DNA of 64,000 nt from CAWDMN01 sp963803155 (GTDB taxonomy: Bacteria > Acidobacteriota > Terriglobia > Versatilivoradales > Versatilivoraceae): assembly GCA_963803155.1 (NCBI GenBank), contig CAWDMN010000059.1, positions 1 to 64,000 of the forward strand. The letters are read 5' to 3'. A program made the translations under genes and the position numbers. This document shows, piece after piece, positions 1-8,116 of the stretch; the stretch's first letter is position 1, and each line of letters begins with the position of its first letter. The notes beneath the pieces are model-generated. The model did no database searches. It had not been told where the DNA came from and was given only the letters and a program-made list of their open reading frames with translations.

Positions 1-681
1 TCACCTTCATGGTCCCGTTTTTTAAGAAAGCATGGCATGTGATTTTGCTGGGCTAAAAAAGAGAGATATTTGACAATAATTTTTATCATTCCTCGGATTT
101 TGACGTGCACAATCAACTCATTAGGTTGTCCTGGGATCGCTAATGGCAGCGGCATCATTGCCATTCAAAATGTTTTCGAGGCTTGGCAAATGCGAAAGCC
201 GCCGCGGTGTCATTCAACAACCAGGGTCCCACTGATATTTAAAGTGCCGCGTGATGGTGTTGTCGCCACATTTGATAAGTTGGCGCAACACCATTTTCTA
301 GCGGCACAATTGCCATGATAAAAGGTACAATCGAAGGTGATAGACAACATAAGAGAGAAGTAAAGCCGCGACAATGATGATTTGGCCGATGGCTTAGGGG
401 GCAGGCGGCGGAGACGGTCCACCCGGCAGCGGATAGTTTGCCAAACCGTCCGTTCGCGCCAGCGAAGTGGGTGCTGACGGCGGTCACTCAAGCGCCCTGC
501 CATATGGTTCCCACAAATAGACCCCTCATACAGGTTTATTGCCTCTTTCCTTTAAATGCACTCCATGTCAAATGCCATCCTGTACATCGGCCACAATGCG
601 GGGGATGTCGAATCTTTGGCTCGGCTATCGTGGTCGACAATAATTATAGAGATCCATAGAGTCATGGAAATATGCGAGCCA
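1..681. other. Intergenic region, no gene seen
   Basis: No reading frame here has both a plausible ribosome binding site and protein-like composition. The short open frames on both strands are low-complexity or overlap each other. The window starts inside this stretch, so a promoter or the 3' end of a gene further left cannot be judged. Confidence 0.5.
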
Positions 682-1443
682 TCATTTTTCAGTTTTGCCG
701 ACTGTTTCCATCCTCGTGTAGACGGCTGTTCCGGACCAATTGGAAGCGTGATCCTTGGATTTAATATGAATGGTCAAAATTCGTTCGTCCTCGGAGAGGT
801 GGCGTGTTTCAACGACTTCAAGAGATCCCATGGGAGTCTTTACTTCGGACCTTGTGACCAACTGCGTGCCGGACCATTGAGTTTTAGCCTGGTAAGAATT
901 GCCATCCGCAGAGCTTTTATGGACGGCCTTCCCATCGGTCTTGAGGTTAAATTTGCGGGTTTGTTCCCCTTGTCCAAGCTGGAAATCCTTCTCAATAGTG
1001 AGTGAAGGCTCTGTATGCACAATTATCAGTTTATCGGCAACTGAGCCTATCCCATAACTGTCAATAACAGGGATATCCTTTAGAGATCCTCCCGCGCCGA
1101 CGCTTCCGATGGCTGTACCGCCGGCTCCGCGGCCTCCCCCCATGCCTCCTCTTCCCCGCCCCCCGCCAGACCGTCCGGATCCTCCGCTATTGCCGCTCAT
1201 ACCGGGGCTCTCCAAACCGCCGCCGCCCATGCCGCTTCCGCCCATACGGCCACTGCCCATGCTTCTGCCGCCCTCTTGATGAGAAGCGCGTTCACTCGCG
1301 GGGGCGCTATATTTTAAATCGCTCATACTCTTGTCTAATTGCCAGTTGCCGGAGAAATCGGGCTTTTTATTCGCCGCATCCATATCCACCGCGGCCAGAG
1401 CCCAACAAAAAAAGAATACTCCGAATAATTTCTTGTGATTCAT
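682..1443 (-). CDS. Secreted Gly/Met-rich hypothetical protein
   Basis: This is a secreted protein of about 253 residues and unknown function. The ATG at 1443 is preferred over the upstream in-frame ATG at 1506 because an AAGGAG box sits 6-7 bases before it and a signal peptide (MNHKKLFGVFFFCWALAAV) follows directly. The mature N-terminus reads KPDFSGNWQLDKSMSD, a motif frequent in acidobacterial exported proteins. A Gly/Ser/Met/Arg-rich stretch of about 60 residues (roughly residues 60-125) is probably disordered. The C-terminal part is rich in beta-strand-like residues (LTIEKDFQLG, VVETRHLSEDERILTIHI), resembling a small lipocalin-like fold, but no family can be named with confidence. It stands alone, with no operon partner. 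Confidence 0.7.
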   Translation of the reverse strand: MNHKKLFGVFFFCWALAAVDMDAANKKPDFSGNWQLDKSMSDLKYSAPASERASHQEGGRSMGSGRMGGSGMGGGGLESPGMSGNSGGSGRSGGGRGRGGMGGGRGAGGTAIGSVGAGGSLKDIPVIDSYGIGSVADKLIIVHTEPSLTIEKDFQLGQGEQTRKFNLKTDGKAVHKSSADGNSYQAKTQWSGTQLVTRSEVKTPMGSLEVVETRHLSEDERILTIHIKSKDHASNWSGTAVYTRMETVGKTEK

Positions 1444-2122
1444 TTCGTTTTCTCCTTGCCTCAATCGTCGCCACCCTCGGATGGTCGTCTTCGTCAATAA
1501 TCCCATATACTTATTTTTTCTCCCCCTGGAGAACGCAAATAAATTCGCAATAAGGTTGAGTTTATTCTGCTCTTTAGCTCAACCATGTCTCAAAAAGAAA
1601 ACATATCGCGGCCCATCTTTTTTGAGACCTCCTCGATAAGATGCAAGATTAATTGGGCGCGTTACAAATTGGATTGATTTTTCGTCACCACCAAACAAGG
1701 TGATCATCAAACAGGCAATAAACGGATTTCCTGCCAAATCAGGCTGGATGGGTGTTCCCAAGAAAATAGCGTGGATGGAGGCGAGGTGCCCAGCCTGAGT
1801 TTGCCAAACCCGCGCAGACGGCCTGAGGACAGACCATCTCCATCCGCCTGTCTTCATCATCTTATTGTGCCAGCCGAACTGGCATGGGGGGGGGATTCAC
1901 CGGAAAATTTGCCGCGAATGGATCAAATTGTAAAAAGAATGCAAAAAGAAATGAGGGAGGAAACCCGTTTCCGAATTTGTGTGTCTAAATAAATGGAGGG
2001 CTTCTCTCCATTGGAAAATTGAAGGCCCATCAGCTCATTGCTAAGCGAAGGACCTTCAAAACGCAAAGCCTGATAATAGAGCTCTGGCGCGAATCGGAGA
2101 ACCTCTCAAAAGGAGCACGACT
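1444..2122. other. Intergenic region with one palindromic repeat copy
   Basis: No supported gene lies in these 679 bases. The stretch contains a short copy of the hairpin repeat found elsewhere in the window (1850-1886, minus orientation). The short minus-strand frame starting near 1860 begins inside that repeat and has no protein-like features, so it is not called. Confidence 0.45.
1850..1886 (-). repeat. Short copy of dispersed hairpin repeat (copy A)
   Basis: On the minus strand the sequence reads CATGCCAGTTCGGCTGGCAC followed by AATAAGATGATGAA. The GCCAG/CTGGC arms form a small hairpin. The same head (CATG, hairpin, AACAAGANNATGAA) occurs at 5090, 11365, 11468 and, minus strand, 41310. 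This copy lacks the long second palindrome of the copies at 11365 and 41310. Confidence 0.6.
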
Positions 2123-2617
2123 ATGAAGACCAAAATATTTTTCAGTCTATCCATTTTGTGCATCGGGATATTGCTGGTGGGCCCCCAGTTGTTGACTTTT
2201 GCCAGCTCTTCCAAGGATGCCCTAGCATCGATCCCCTTTGATTTTTATGTAAAAGACAAGAAGATGCCTTCGGGGGATTACAGTTTTCTTCAACCGGATT
2301 CTCCTAACGGAGTTCTGTGGGTGGAAAGAACCGCCAATCCAGACACCGCGGTAACCTTCGTAAGTACGGAAAATTCGCTCAATCCAATTAATCAAGCCAA
2401 ATTGGTTTTTCACAAATATGGGGATCAATATTTCCTCGCGGAAATTTGGAATCCGTTTCTGGATGAAAAATTTGTGATGCCACTTTCCCACGCCGAAAAA
2501 GAGGCCCGAGAAACCAACGGGCAGCATCAAACGAGTTCCGCAACTCGCCCGGAAATGGTGGCAATAGCCTTGAACTTTTTGACGGGGCCTGGTTCTTCTT
2601 CTAATGGGAGAAAATAG
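2123..2617 (+). CDS. Secreted hypothetical protein, acidobacterial type
   Basis: This is an exported protein of 164 residues with unknown function. The start is supported by an AAAAGGAG box 8 bases upstream and by a clear signal peptide (residues 1 to about 27, hydrophobic core ILCIGILLVGPQLL). The mature part opens with ASIPFDFYVKDKKMPSGDYSF, a pattern seen in many small acidobacterial exported proteins whose role is unknown. No catalytic motif and no cysteine pair is visible in the mature chain. It is a single gene followed by a strong intrinsic terminator at 2671-2713. Confidence 0.75.
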   Translation: MKTKIFFSLSILCIGILLVGPQLLTFASSSKDALASIPFDFYVKDKKMPSGDYSFLQPDSPNGVLWVERTANPDTAVTFVSTENSLNPINQAKLVFHKYGDQYFLAEIWNPFLDEKFVMPLSHAEKEARETNGQHQTSSATRPEMVAIALNFLTGPGSSSNGRK

Positions 2618-2670
2618 TGTCCTGGTGGCTCTGCATCACGCAGGGTCATCAATGCCATTGTATATGACTT

Positions 2671-2713
2671 CCGGCGGGAATGGTCGCAAGCTTCTCCGCC
2701 GGGAGTTTTTTTT
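2671..2713 (+). terminator. Intrinsic terminator after the 2123 gene
   Basis: CCGGCGG (2671-2677) pairs with CCGCCGG (2696-2702), a perfect 7-bp GC stem. A run of eight T follows at 2706-2713. It lies 54 bases past the stop of the small secreted protein gene on the same strand. Confidence 0.8.
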
Positions 2714-2737
2714 GTTTGGAGAATTCGGGGGGTCTGG

Positions 2738-3751
2738 CTATTTCCCTACCACCAGGACTACAAAGCTATCCTTAATCATAGCTGGTCGTTGTCTCTGGCC
2801 AGACGGGGTCCCGGAAGCGGGCGGGGCAAATTCCGCGGTAGGCAAATAAACCAAATGGGTCTTGGGATCGATTGCCATGGTGCGGGCTCCGCGTTGTGTC
2901 GAGACCGTCTCCGCCACCTCGAATTTTCCGGGAGAAGATTCCCGCACAACAGTCAGGGTTCCCTCCCCGTTGGAGCTGAATGCCAGCTCCGTCACGGGAT
3001 CGAAGCCATTTCCATCTACTCCCTCGCCAATCGGCACTGTGCCGAGCAGCTTGCCCGACTCGGTATCCAGAACGGTCATCATTTTGTTGTGACATCCTGA
3101 AAAGAGCCTATGATGCGCGACATCCATTCCCATTCCTGAAGGCTCTTCTCCAGGCTTGAGCGAAAAACGTCTCACCGCCGCGAGTTTCCGGCTATCGATT
3201 TCGACCACTTCGCTGGTGTCTTCAATGTTTACATAAACCTTGCCAGTCCCGTTGGCAGCTGCAAATTCCGGCTTGCCCCCCAAAGGAATAGTACTGGCCA
3301 CTTCTCCAGTAGCGGCATCGAATGCCGTAGCATCGTGGCTGCGGCCATTGAAGGTGAATACTTTTTTCGAGGCCGGATCGTACAAAATGGCGTCGGGATT
3401 GGTTCCAGTCTTCACCTGGCCAAGAACTTTCAGAGTCTTCAGGTCGAAAATTGTGGCAGTATTGGCCTGGCCGTTGCTGATGAATCCACGATTCAATTCA
3501 GGCGCGAAAGTGATACCATGCACACCCGGTGTGTCGGGAATATCTCCCACTAGCTTGTCAGTCTCGATATCCACCACCATGACATGCGTACCGCGGGAAA
3601 TATAGAGCCGCCTCGCTGCACTATCCACCGTCAAATAGTCCCAAAAGCCTTCACCGCCCAGCTGCAGCTTCTTGACCACTTGATAGCCGGGGTCTGCCGC
3701 ATAAGCAAAAGTGCTGTAAACCAAAACACACAACCAAAAGATTTTCTTCAA
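2738..3751 (-). CDS. YVTN/YncE-type beta-propeller protein, exported
   Basis: This is an exported seven-bladed beta-propeller of about 337 residues. The chosen start is a TTG at 3751 preceded by AGGCGG, because a signal peptide (LKKIFWLCVLVYSTFAYA) begins exactly there. The open frame runs 53 codons further upstream with no signal-like sequence. Blade-type repeats are visible: RRLYISRGTHVMVVDIETDK, NRGFISNGQANTATIFDLKT, KKVFTFNGRSHDATAFDAAT, GKVYVNIEDTSEVVEIDSRK and HRLFSGCHNKMMTVLDTES. Proteins of this family bind ligands or act as scaffolds in the periplasm, and no enzymatic residue can be assigned. It reads away from the DUF4412-like gene at 3922 on the same strand, 170 bases apart, so co-transcription is possible. 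Confidence 0.85.
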   Translation of the reverse strand: MKKIFWLCVLVYSTFAYAADPGYQVVKKLQLGGEGFWDYLTVDSAARRLYISRGTHVMVVDIETDKLVGDIPDTPGVHGITFAPELNRGFISNGQANTATIFDLKTLKVLGQVKTGTNPDAILYDPASKKVFTFNGRSHDATAFDAATGEVASTIPLGGKPEFAAANGTGKVYVNIEDTSEVVEIDSRKLAAVRRFSLKPGEEPSGMGMDVAHHRLFSGCHNKMMTVLDTESGKLLGTVPIGEGVDGNGFDPVTELAFSSNGEGTLTVVRESSPGKFEVAETVSTQRGARTMAIDPKTHLVYLPTAEFAPPASGTPSGQRQRPAMIKDSFVVLVVGK

Positions 3752-3921
3752 AATGTCACCGCCTTTCTTCAATTCGAAGAGTTTTCTCAACACACGAGAT
3801 CTACACTCCCATGCCCCCGATAAAAGCTCGTTAATGCTCCTCCACACCCAAGCGGGCTTAACCTCTCGCACTTCTAATTGTACCCTGCACCATATAGTAC
3901 AAGTTGCCAAGGAGTTCCGAT

Positions 3922-4884
3922 TTACCTGCTGGTTCTCTCCACTTCAACGGTGAGCTTTCCTTCGAGGATGCGGATCACAACTTCGTCGGCTTGGTCGGGA
4001 GTTTCCATACGTACCACTCTGTGGGCCTGTCCCCTGGTCGTGACTTGACGTGTGGATATCGCGGGGTCTTCCACCGGCTTGCCATTTAGAAACGGAATGG
4101 CTTGAAAAGCCGAGAGTCCTTCAATTTCATTTTCAGCTTCAACCTTTAGTCCAGCATCGGCTGGCACCTTCATCCGAACCATCTCCCCGCCCGACATCCT
4201 TCGATGAAAAGGGACATTCGCGATTTGTGCCGAGTTCACTTCCGCGGCCCAAGCCGGAAGAGGAATTTGCGCCATGGTGGCAGGCACTGGAGGTATCTCC
4301 GCAACCTTTTCCTCTTTCATTTTCGTAAACCCAGCGGGGATTTGGAAGAGTACCTGAGCGACTGGCCCTTCCTGAAGGTTTCGCAATTCCACAAAGGTGT
4401 CCCGTTCGGCATGATTGATAATTTTGAGCGGAAACTGGAGCTTTTGCGAGAACCATTGGGTCATCAGGGTCCGGCCTTCAAGGGAAATTAAATATATGTC
4501 GCATTGGTAACCGTTTACCACCTCTGTACCCGAGAGTTTGCTGCCATAGCGGGAAGCAGCATGCTTGACCCCTTGGAACGGGTCATTCATCAGAGTTGCG
4601 GGGTCGCTCGTCGATAGCTCCCGGTACATCTTTTTGGCTGAATTCAGAACCCGCACCGTCCCAGCCTCCTGATTTACGATAACGAAGAACTGTTCCCCCC
4701 CATCCTTTTGCTCCATGCGATACCATGCCCCTTTTACATAAATCCTGCCGCTTTTCACTTGCCCTGAATCCTGGCGAATCAGGTCGGCCTTAAATTCACC
4801 AGCAATCCCCCAATCCCAAAGAAAAAGTAACATCGACATTGCTGTCACTGTGCAAAGCCCCCATCCGCGGTTCGTGCTTTTCAT
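3922..4884 (-). CDS. Exported DUF4412-like hypothetical protein
   Basis: This exported protein has 320 residues. A GGGAGG box lies 4-5 bases before the ATG, and a hydrophobic N-terminal segment (residues 11-28) acts as the signal. The first 190 residues resemble DUF4412-type proteins of the LolA-like fold: 'GRIYVKGAWYRMEQ', 'FFVIVNQEAGTVRVLNSAKK', 'GTEVVNGYQCDIYLIS' and 'QWFSQKLQFPLKI' follow that family's pattern. The last 100 residues, 'PFHRRMSGGEMVRMKVPADA' onward, form a separate beta-rich tail. Its function is unknown; the family is linked to the cell envelope. It lies upstream of the beta-propeller gene on the same strand. Confidence 0.7.
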   Translation of the reverse strand: MKSTNRGWGLCTVTAMSMLLFLWDWGIAGEFKADLIRQDSGQVKSGRIYVKGAWYRMEQKDGGEQFFVIVNQEAGTVRVLNSAKKMYRELSTSDPATLMNDPFQGVKHAASRYGSKLSGTEVVNGYQCDIYLISLEGRTLMTQWFSQKLQFPLKIINHAERDTFVELRNLQEGPVAQVLFQIPAGFTKMKEEKVAEIPPVPATMAQIPLPAWAAEVNSAQIANVPFHRRMSGGEMVRMKVPADAGLKVEAENEIEGLSAFQAIPFLNGKPVEDPAISTRQVTTRGQAHRVVRMETPDQADEVVIRILEGKLTVEVERTSR

Positions 4885-5466
4885 GGCCGCCTCCCTAACA
4901 TTTCTCCTTCATAAGAATCTTTATTGATTGTGGCTTTTGACTATAGTTTCATATTAGCACGATCTTCCCAGTGAGGGTTTTTTTCTGAAACAGCATCTGA
5001 TTTGGGCAATCCTGATGCAGCTTGAGTCCTTTTTCGGTTAAAAGGGTTTGCTCGTGTTCCACGGCCCATGAGACACCTAAGGAACCACTCATGCCGGCGA
5101 GACTGGCTCAACAAGAGGATGAACAATTATTTGCCAGTTGAAGGGCAATCGATTTTCACCCTCTTGGCGAACGGCAGTGCCGTCATGTTGCTGCCTTGGT
5201 AGTATGAAGTCTCTGGCTGGCGGAAAGCAGCAGCCTTCGCACAACCCCGGCCTCGGCTTCGTCTCGACCACTCCTTCCGCCTAGACGGATTTTCCAACCT
5301 CGTCCGAGGGGACTTTTGAACTAGCATTTTATTTGCGATGCCTTAGCTGCTCGCAATTCAGGAAAAGATGAATTATCCTTTGCAATGTTGCGAAGAACTG
5401 TTGAATATTAGATTCTTTCCTACAGTGCTGCCCAGGGGAGAATCAATCGACAACGAGGTGTTCCAA
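4885..5466. other. Intergenic region before the efflux operon
   Basis: No gene is supported in these 582 bases. A short hairpin repeat copy lies at 5090-5126. Several short minus-strand frames cover 4941-5327 but lack a ribosome binding site and protein-like composition. The promoter of the efflux operon should be in the right half, but no convincing -35/-10 pair was identified by eye. Confidence 0.45.
5090..5126 (+). repeat. Short copy of dispersed hairpin repeat (copy B)
   Basis: CATGCCGGCGAGACTGGCTC followed by AACAAGAGGATGAA matches the head of the repeat at 11365 and 41310. GCCGG/CTGGC arms can pair. The long second palindrome is missing. Confidence 0.6.
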
Positions 5467-6840
5467 ATGAGTGCCCGGATTTCCATGAAATTGTCATATA
5501 AGCTGGATCGAGTTGCAGGATTAATCTTTGCAATGTTGCTAATATTTTTGCCGGTTGCGCCTTGGGGACAAAGTTTGCCGCCACAACCTTCGATTGACAC
5601 TCAAAGCCAGAGAGCTGTCCCTCTCAACATCACTTTGCGGGATGCTTTGGATCGAGCCCGGCAGAACAGCCCACAGCTTCAATCCGCCAGGATCAATTCC
5701 CTTCTCGCCCATGAAGACCGGCAACAGGCACGGGCGGGATTCCTGCCATCTCTCAACTATCAAAACCAGTACATTTACACGCAAGGTAACGGCACTCCCT
5801 CCGGGGTTTTTGTTGCCAACGATGGCGTGCACATTTATAACAGCCAAGCCGTGGTTCACCAGGAGCTTTTTTCGCCCTCCCGACGTGCTGAATATCGTCA
5901 GGCCAGCCTTGCCGAAGCGGTGGCCCAAGCCCGGTTGGAAATTGCGACGCGGGGGCTGGTCGCTACGGTGGTCCAGGCCTATTATTCGATGGTTGTGAGT
6001 TCGCGACGCATAGGCAATTCTCAGCAGGGAGTGGAGGAAGCCCGGCATTTCGTCGAGATCACGCAAAAACAGGAGAAGGGCGGCGAGGTGGCCCGCTCCG
6101 ATGTGATTAAAGCTCAGCTTCTCCTCCAACAGCGCGAGCGGGAGGCCCAGGATGCCCAGCTCTCTTTGGAGAAATCTCGGCTAAGCCTGGCGGTGCTGTT
6201 CTTCCCGGATTTCCGGCAAGATTTTACTTTGGTGGATGATCTGCAATCTGCTTCTCCGCTTGCGGCATTTGAGGAAATCAAAACTCTGGCCGCCAAACAG
6301 AATCCGGATCTACGGGCCGCCGAACTGACACTGCAACATGAGAAGACAGGAATCGGAGCCGCTCGCTCCGCCTATTTGCCTTTCTTGTCTTTTGATTATT
6401 TTTTCGGGATCAATGCCAACCAGTTTGCCACGCGCTCCGAAGGAATCCAGCGGTTGGGTTCTTCCGCCCAGGCCACCTTGAATATTCCGGTTTGGAATTG
6501 GGGAGCCACACGAAGCAAAGTGCGCCAAGCTGAACTGCGGTCCCAGCAGGCTCAGCAGGAACTGAGCCTGACTCAGCGGGAGTTGCTGGCAAACCTGCAC
6601 TCTTTCTACCAGGAAGCACAAACCGCACAAACCCAAATGGATTCTCTGAAGCAATCCGTCACTTATGCCCAGGAGAGCATGCGGCTGACCCTTTTGCGGT
6701 ATGAGGCGGGAGAGGCCACTGTGTTAGAAGTGGTGGATGCCCAAACCACTTTGACGCAGGCCCGCAATGCCTGGGACGACGGACTCGCCCGATACCGGCT
6801 CTCACTGGCCAATTTGCAGACATTAACTGGAGTTTTTTAA
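5467..6840 (+). CDS. TolC family outer membrane efflux protein
   Basis: Outer-membrane channel of a tripartite efflux system, about 457 residues. The ATG at 5467 has a GAGG box 7-8 bases upstream and precedes a signal peptide (hydrophobic FAMLLIFLPVAPWG, cleavage near Q). The upstream in-frame ATG at 5368 would put 33 non-signal residues first. Two OEP repeats are visible: the first with LRDALDRARQNSPQLQSARI and a long helix around 'SLAEAVAQARLEIATRGLVA', the second starting near 'IKTLAAKQNPDLRAAELTLQ' and ending 'LRYEAGEATVLEVVDAQTTL', the typical TolC C-terminal signature. The stop is 1 base from the start of the adaptor gene at 6842, so the two are one operon. Confidence 0.92.
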   Translation: MSARISMKLSYKLDRVAGLIFAMLLIFLPVAPWGQSLPPQPSIDTQSQRAVPLNITLRDALDRARQNSPQLQSARINSLLAHEDRQQARAGFLPSLNYQNQYIYTQGNGTPSGVFVANDGVHIYNSQAVVHQELFSPSRRAEYRQASLAEAVAQARLEIATRGLVATVVQAYYSMVVSSRRIGNSQQGVEEARHFVEITQKQEKGGEVARSDVIKAQLLLQQREREAQDAQLSLEKSRLSLAVLFFPDFRQDFTLVDDLQSASPLAAFEEIKTLAAKQNPDLRAAELTLQHEKTGIGAARSAYLPFLSFDYFFGINANQFATRSEGIQRLGSSAQATLNIPVWNWGATRSKVRQAELRSQQAQQELSLTQRELLANLHSFYQEAQTAQTQMDSLKQSVTYAQESMRLTLLRYEAGEATVLEVVDAQTTLTQARNAWDDGLARYRLSLANLQTLTGVF

Positions 6841-6841
6841 T

Positions 6842-8116
6842 ATGACTATCTTTCGCAAGCTAGTTCCCCCCCCATCTCTCTTTCTCTTTCCGTTATGTCT
6901 CGCTTTGGCAGCCTGTTCGAAAACGGAACCGAAAGAGGCAGAACCGGTGGTTCCCGTGACCGTGGCTGAAGTTCAAAAAGGAGATTTGGAGCATATCATC
7001 ATTGTGGATGGCCTGCTTTATCCGGTCAATCAAGCCAGCGTCATGCCGAAGATCAGCGCTCCGGTCAGTCAGTTTTTGGTGAACCGCGGCGATCATGTCC
7101 ACGTCGGCCAATTGCTTGCAACCTTGGAAAACCGCGATCTCACGGCATCGGCCGCCGAGAACAAAGGTTTGTTCGATCAGGCTGAGGCGAATTACCGCAC
7201 CACCACCGGCGCTGCCCTTCCCGAGGAAATGATCAAGTCGCAAGCCGAAATGCAGGCCGCGCGCCAGGTGATGGAAGCCGCGCGAAAGCTCCTGGATAGC
7301 CGGAAGAAACTGCACGAAGAAGGGGCTCTGGCCGAAAGACAGGTGGATGAAGCACAGGTCGCCTACGTTCAGGCCAGCGGCCTATTTGAAACAGCCCGCA
7401 AACACCTGCAGGCCTTGGAGGAGTTCAGCCATAAAGAACAGTTGAAGAGCGCCACCAGCCAACTGGAGGCCGTCCGAAGTCACTACCAGGGCGCTGAAGC
7501 TCAACTGGCTTATTCGGAAATTCACAGTCCCATCAATGGAGTGGTGGCGGATCGCCCCTTGTATCCGGGAGAAATGGCCAGCACGGGCGCGCCCCTGGCG
7601 GTTGTCATGGACATTTCCCGCATTGTGGCTCGTGTTTATGTTCCGGTGCAACAGGCCGCACTTTTGAAAGTGGGGAACTCCGCTCAAATATTCCTGGCCG
7701 ACGGCTCACAACAAGCCGTGGGTAAGGTGACAGTAGTGAGCCCCGCCACGGACCCCGGCAACACTACACTGCAAGTCTGGGTTGAGGCGCCCAACCCCGG
7801 GGAGCATTTCAAACCCGGAAGCAGCGCGCGGGTTGCCATTACGGCGGGGACGATGCACGATGTGACGATCATTCCAGTGGAAGCCCTTCTCCCCTCGTCC
7901 ACGGGAAATTCCTCCGTCCTGGTGGTGGGAACCGAATTGGTCGCTCATGAGCGCAAAATTCAAACCGGAGTCCGGCAGGAAAAGCTCGTTCAGGTTCTCA
8001 GCGGACTTTCGCCGGGGGAAAAAGTGATTACGGTGGGAGGGCTGGGAATGGAGGACGGCGCCAAGGTCCGCATCGAAACTGGCCATCCGGACAAGGAGAA
8101 AACCGATCGTGAGTGA
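6842..8116 (+). CDS. RND efflux periplasmic adaptor (HlyD/MFP family), lipoprotein
   Basis: Membrane fusion protein joining the inner-membrane pump to the TolC channel, 424 residues. The N-terminus carries a lipoprotein signal (FPLCLALAACSK, lipobox LAAC), so it is anchored to the inner membrane by lipid. A biotinyl-lipoyl-like half (PKISAPVSQFLVNRGDHVHV) is followed by a coiled-coil hairpin of about 100 residues (FDQAEANYRTT to HYQGAEAQLA), the second lipoyl half (YSEIHSPINGVVADRPLYPG) and a beta-barrel region (VYVPVQQAALLKVGN). Gene order OMP-adaptor-pump with 1-base and overlapping junctions indicates a single transcript. The substrate cannot be read from the sequence. Confidence 0.93.
   Translation: MTIFRKLVPPPSLFLFPLCLALAACSKTEPKEAEPVVPVTVAEVQKGDLEHIIIVDGLLYPVNQASVMPKISAPVSQFLVNRGDHVHVGQLLATLENRDLTASAAENKGLFDQAEANYRTTTGAALPEEMIKSQAEMQAARQVMEAARKLLDSRKKLHEEGALAERQVDEAQVAYVQASGLFETARKHLQALEEFSHKEQLKSATSQLEAVRSHYQGAEAQLAYSEIHSPINGVVADRPLYPGEMASTGAPLAVVMDISRIVARVYVPVQQAALLKVGNSAQIFLADGSQQAVGKVTVVSPATDPGNTTLQVWVEAPNPGEHFKPGSSARVAITAGTMHDVTIIPVEALLPSSTGNSSVLVVGTELVAHERKIQTGVRQEKLVQVLSGLSPGEKVITVGGLGMEDGAKVRIETGHPDKEKTDRE

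Noticed and set aside
556..1005. Plus-strand frame of 149 codons
   Set aside because: It overlaps the secreted Gly-rich protein gene and has no ribosome binding site.
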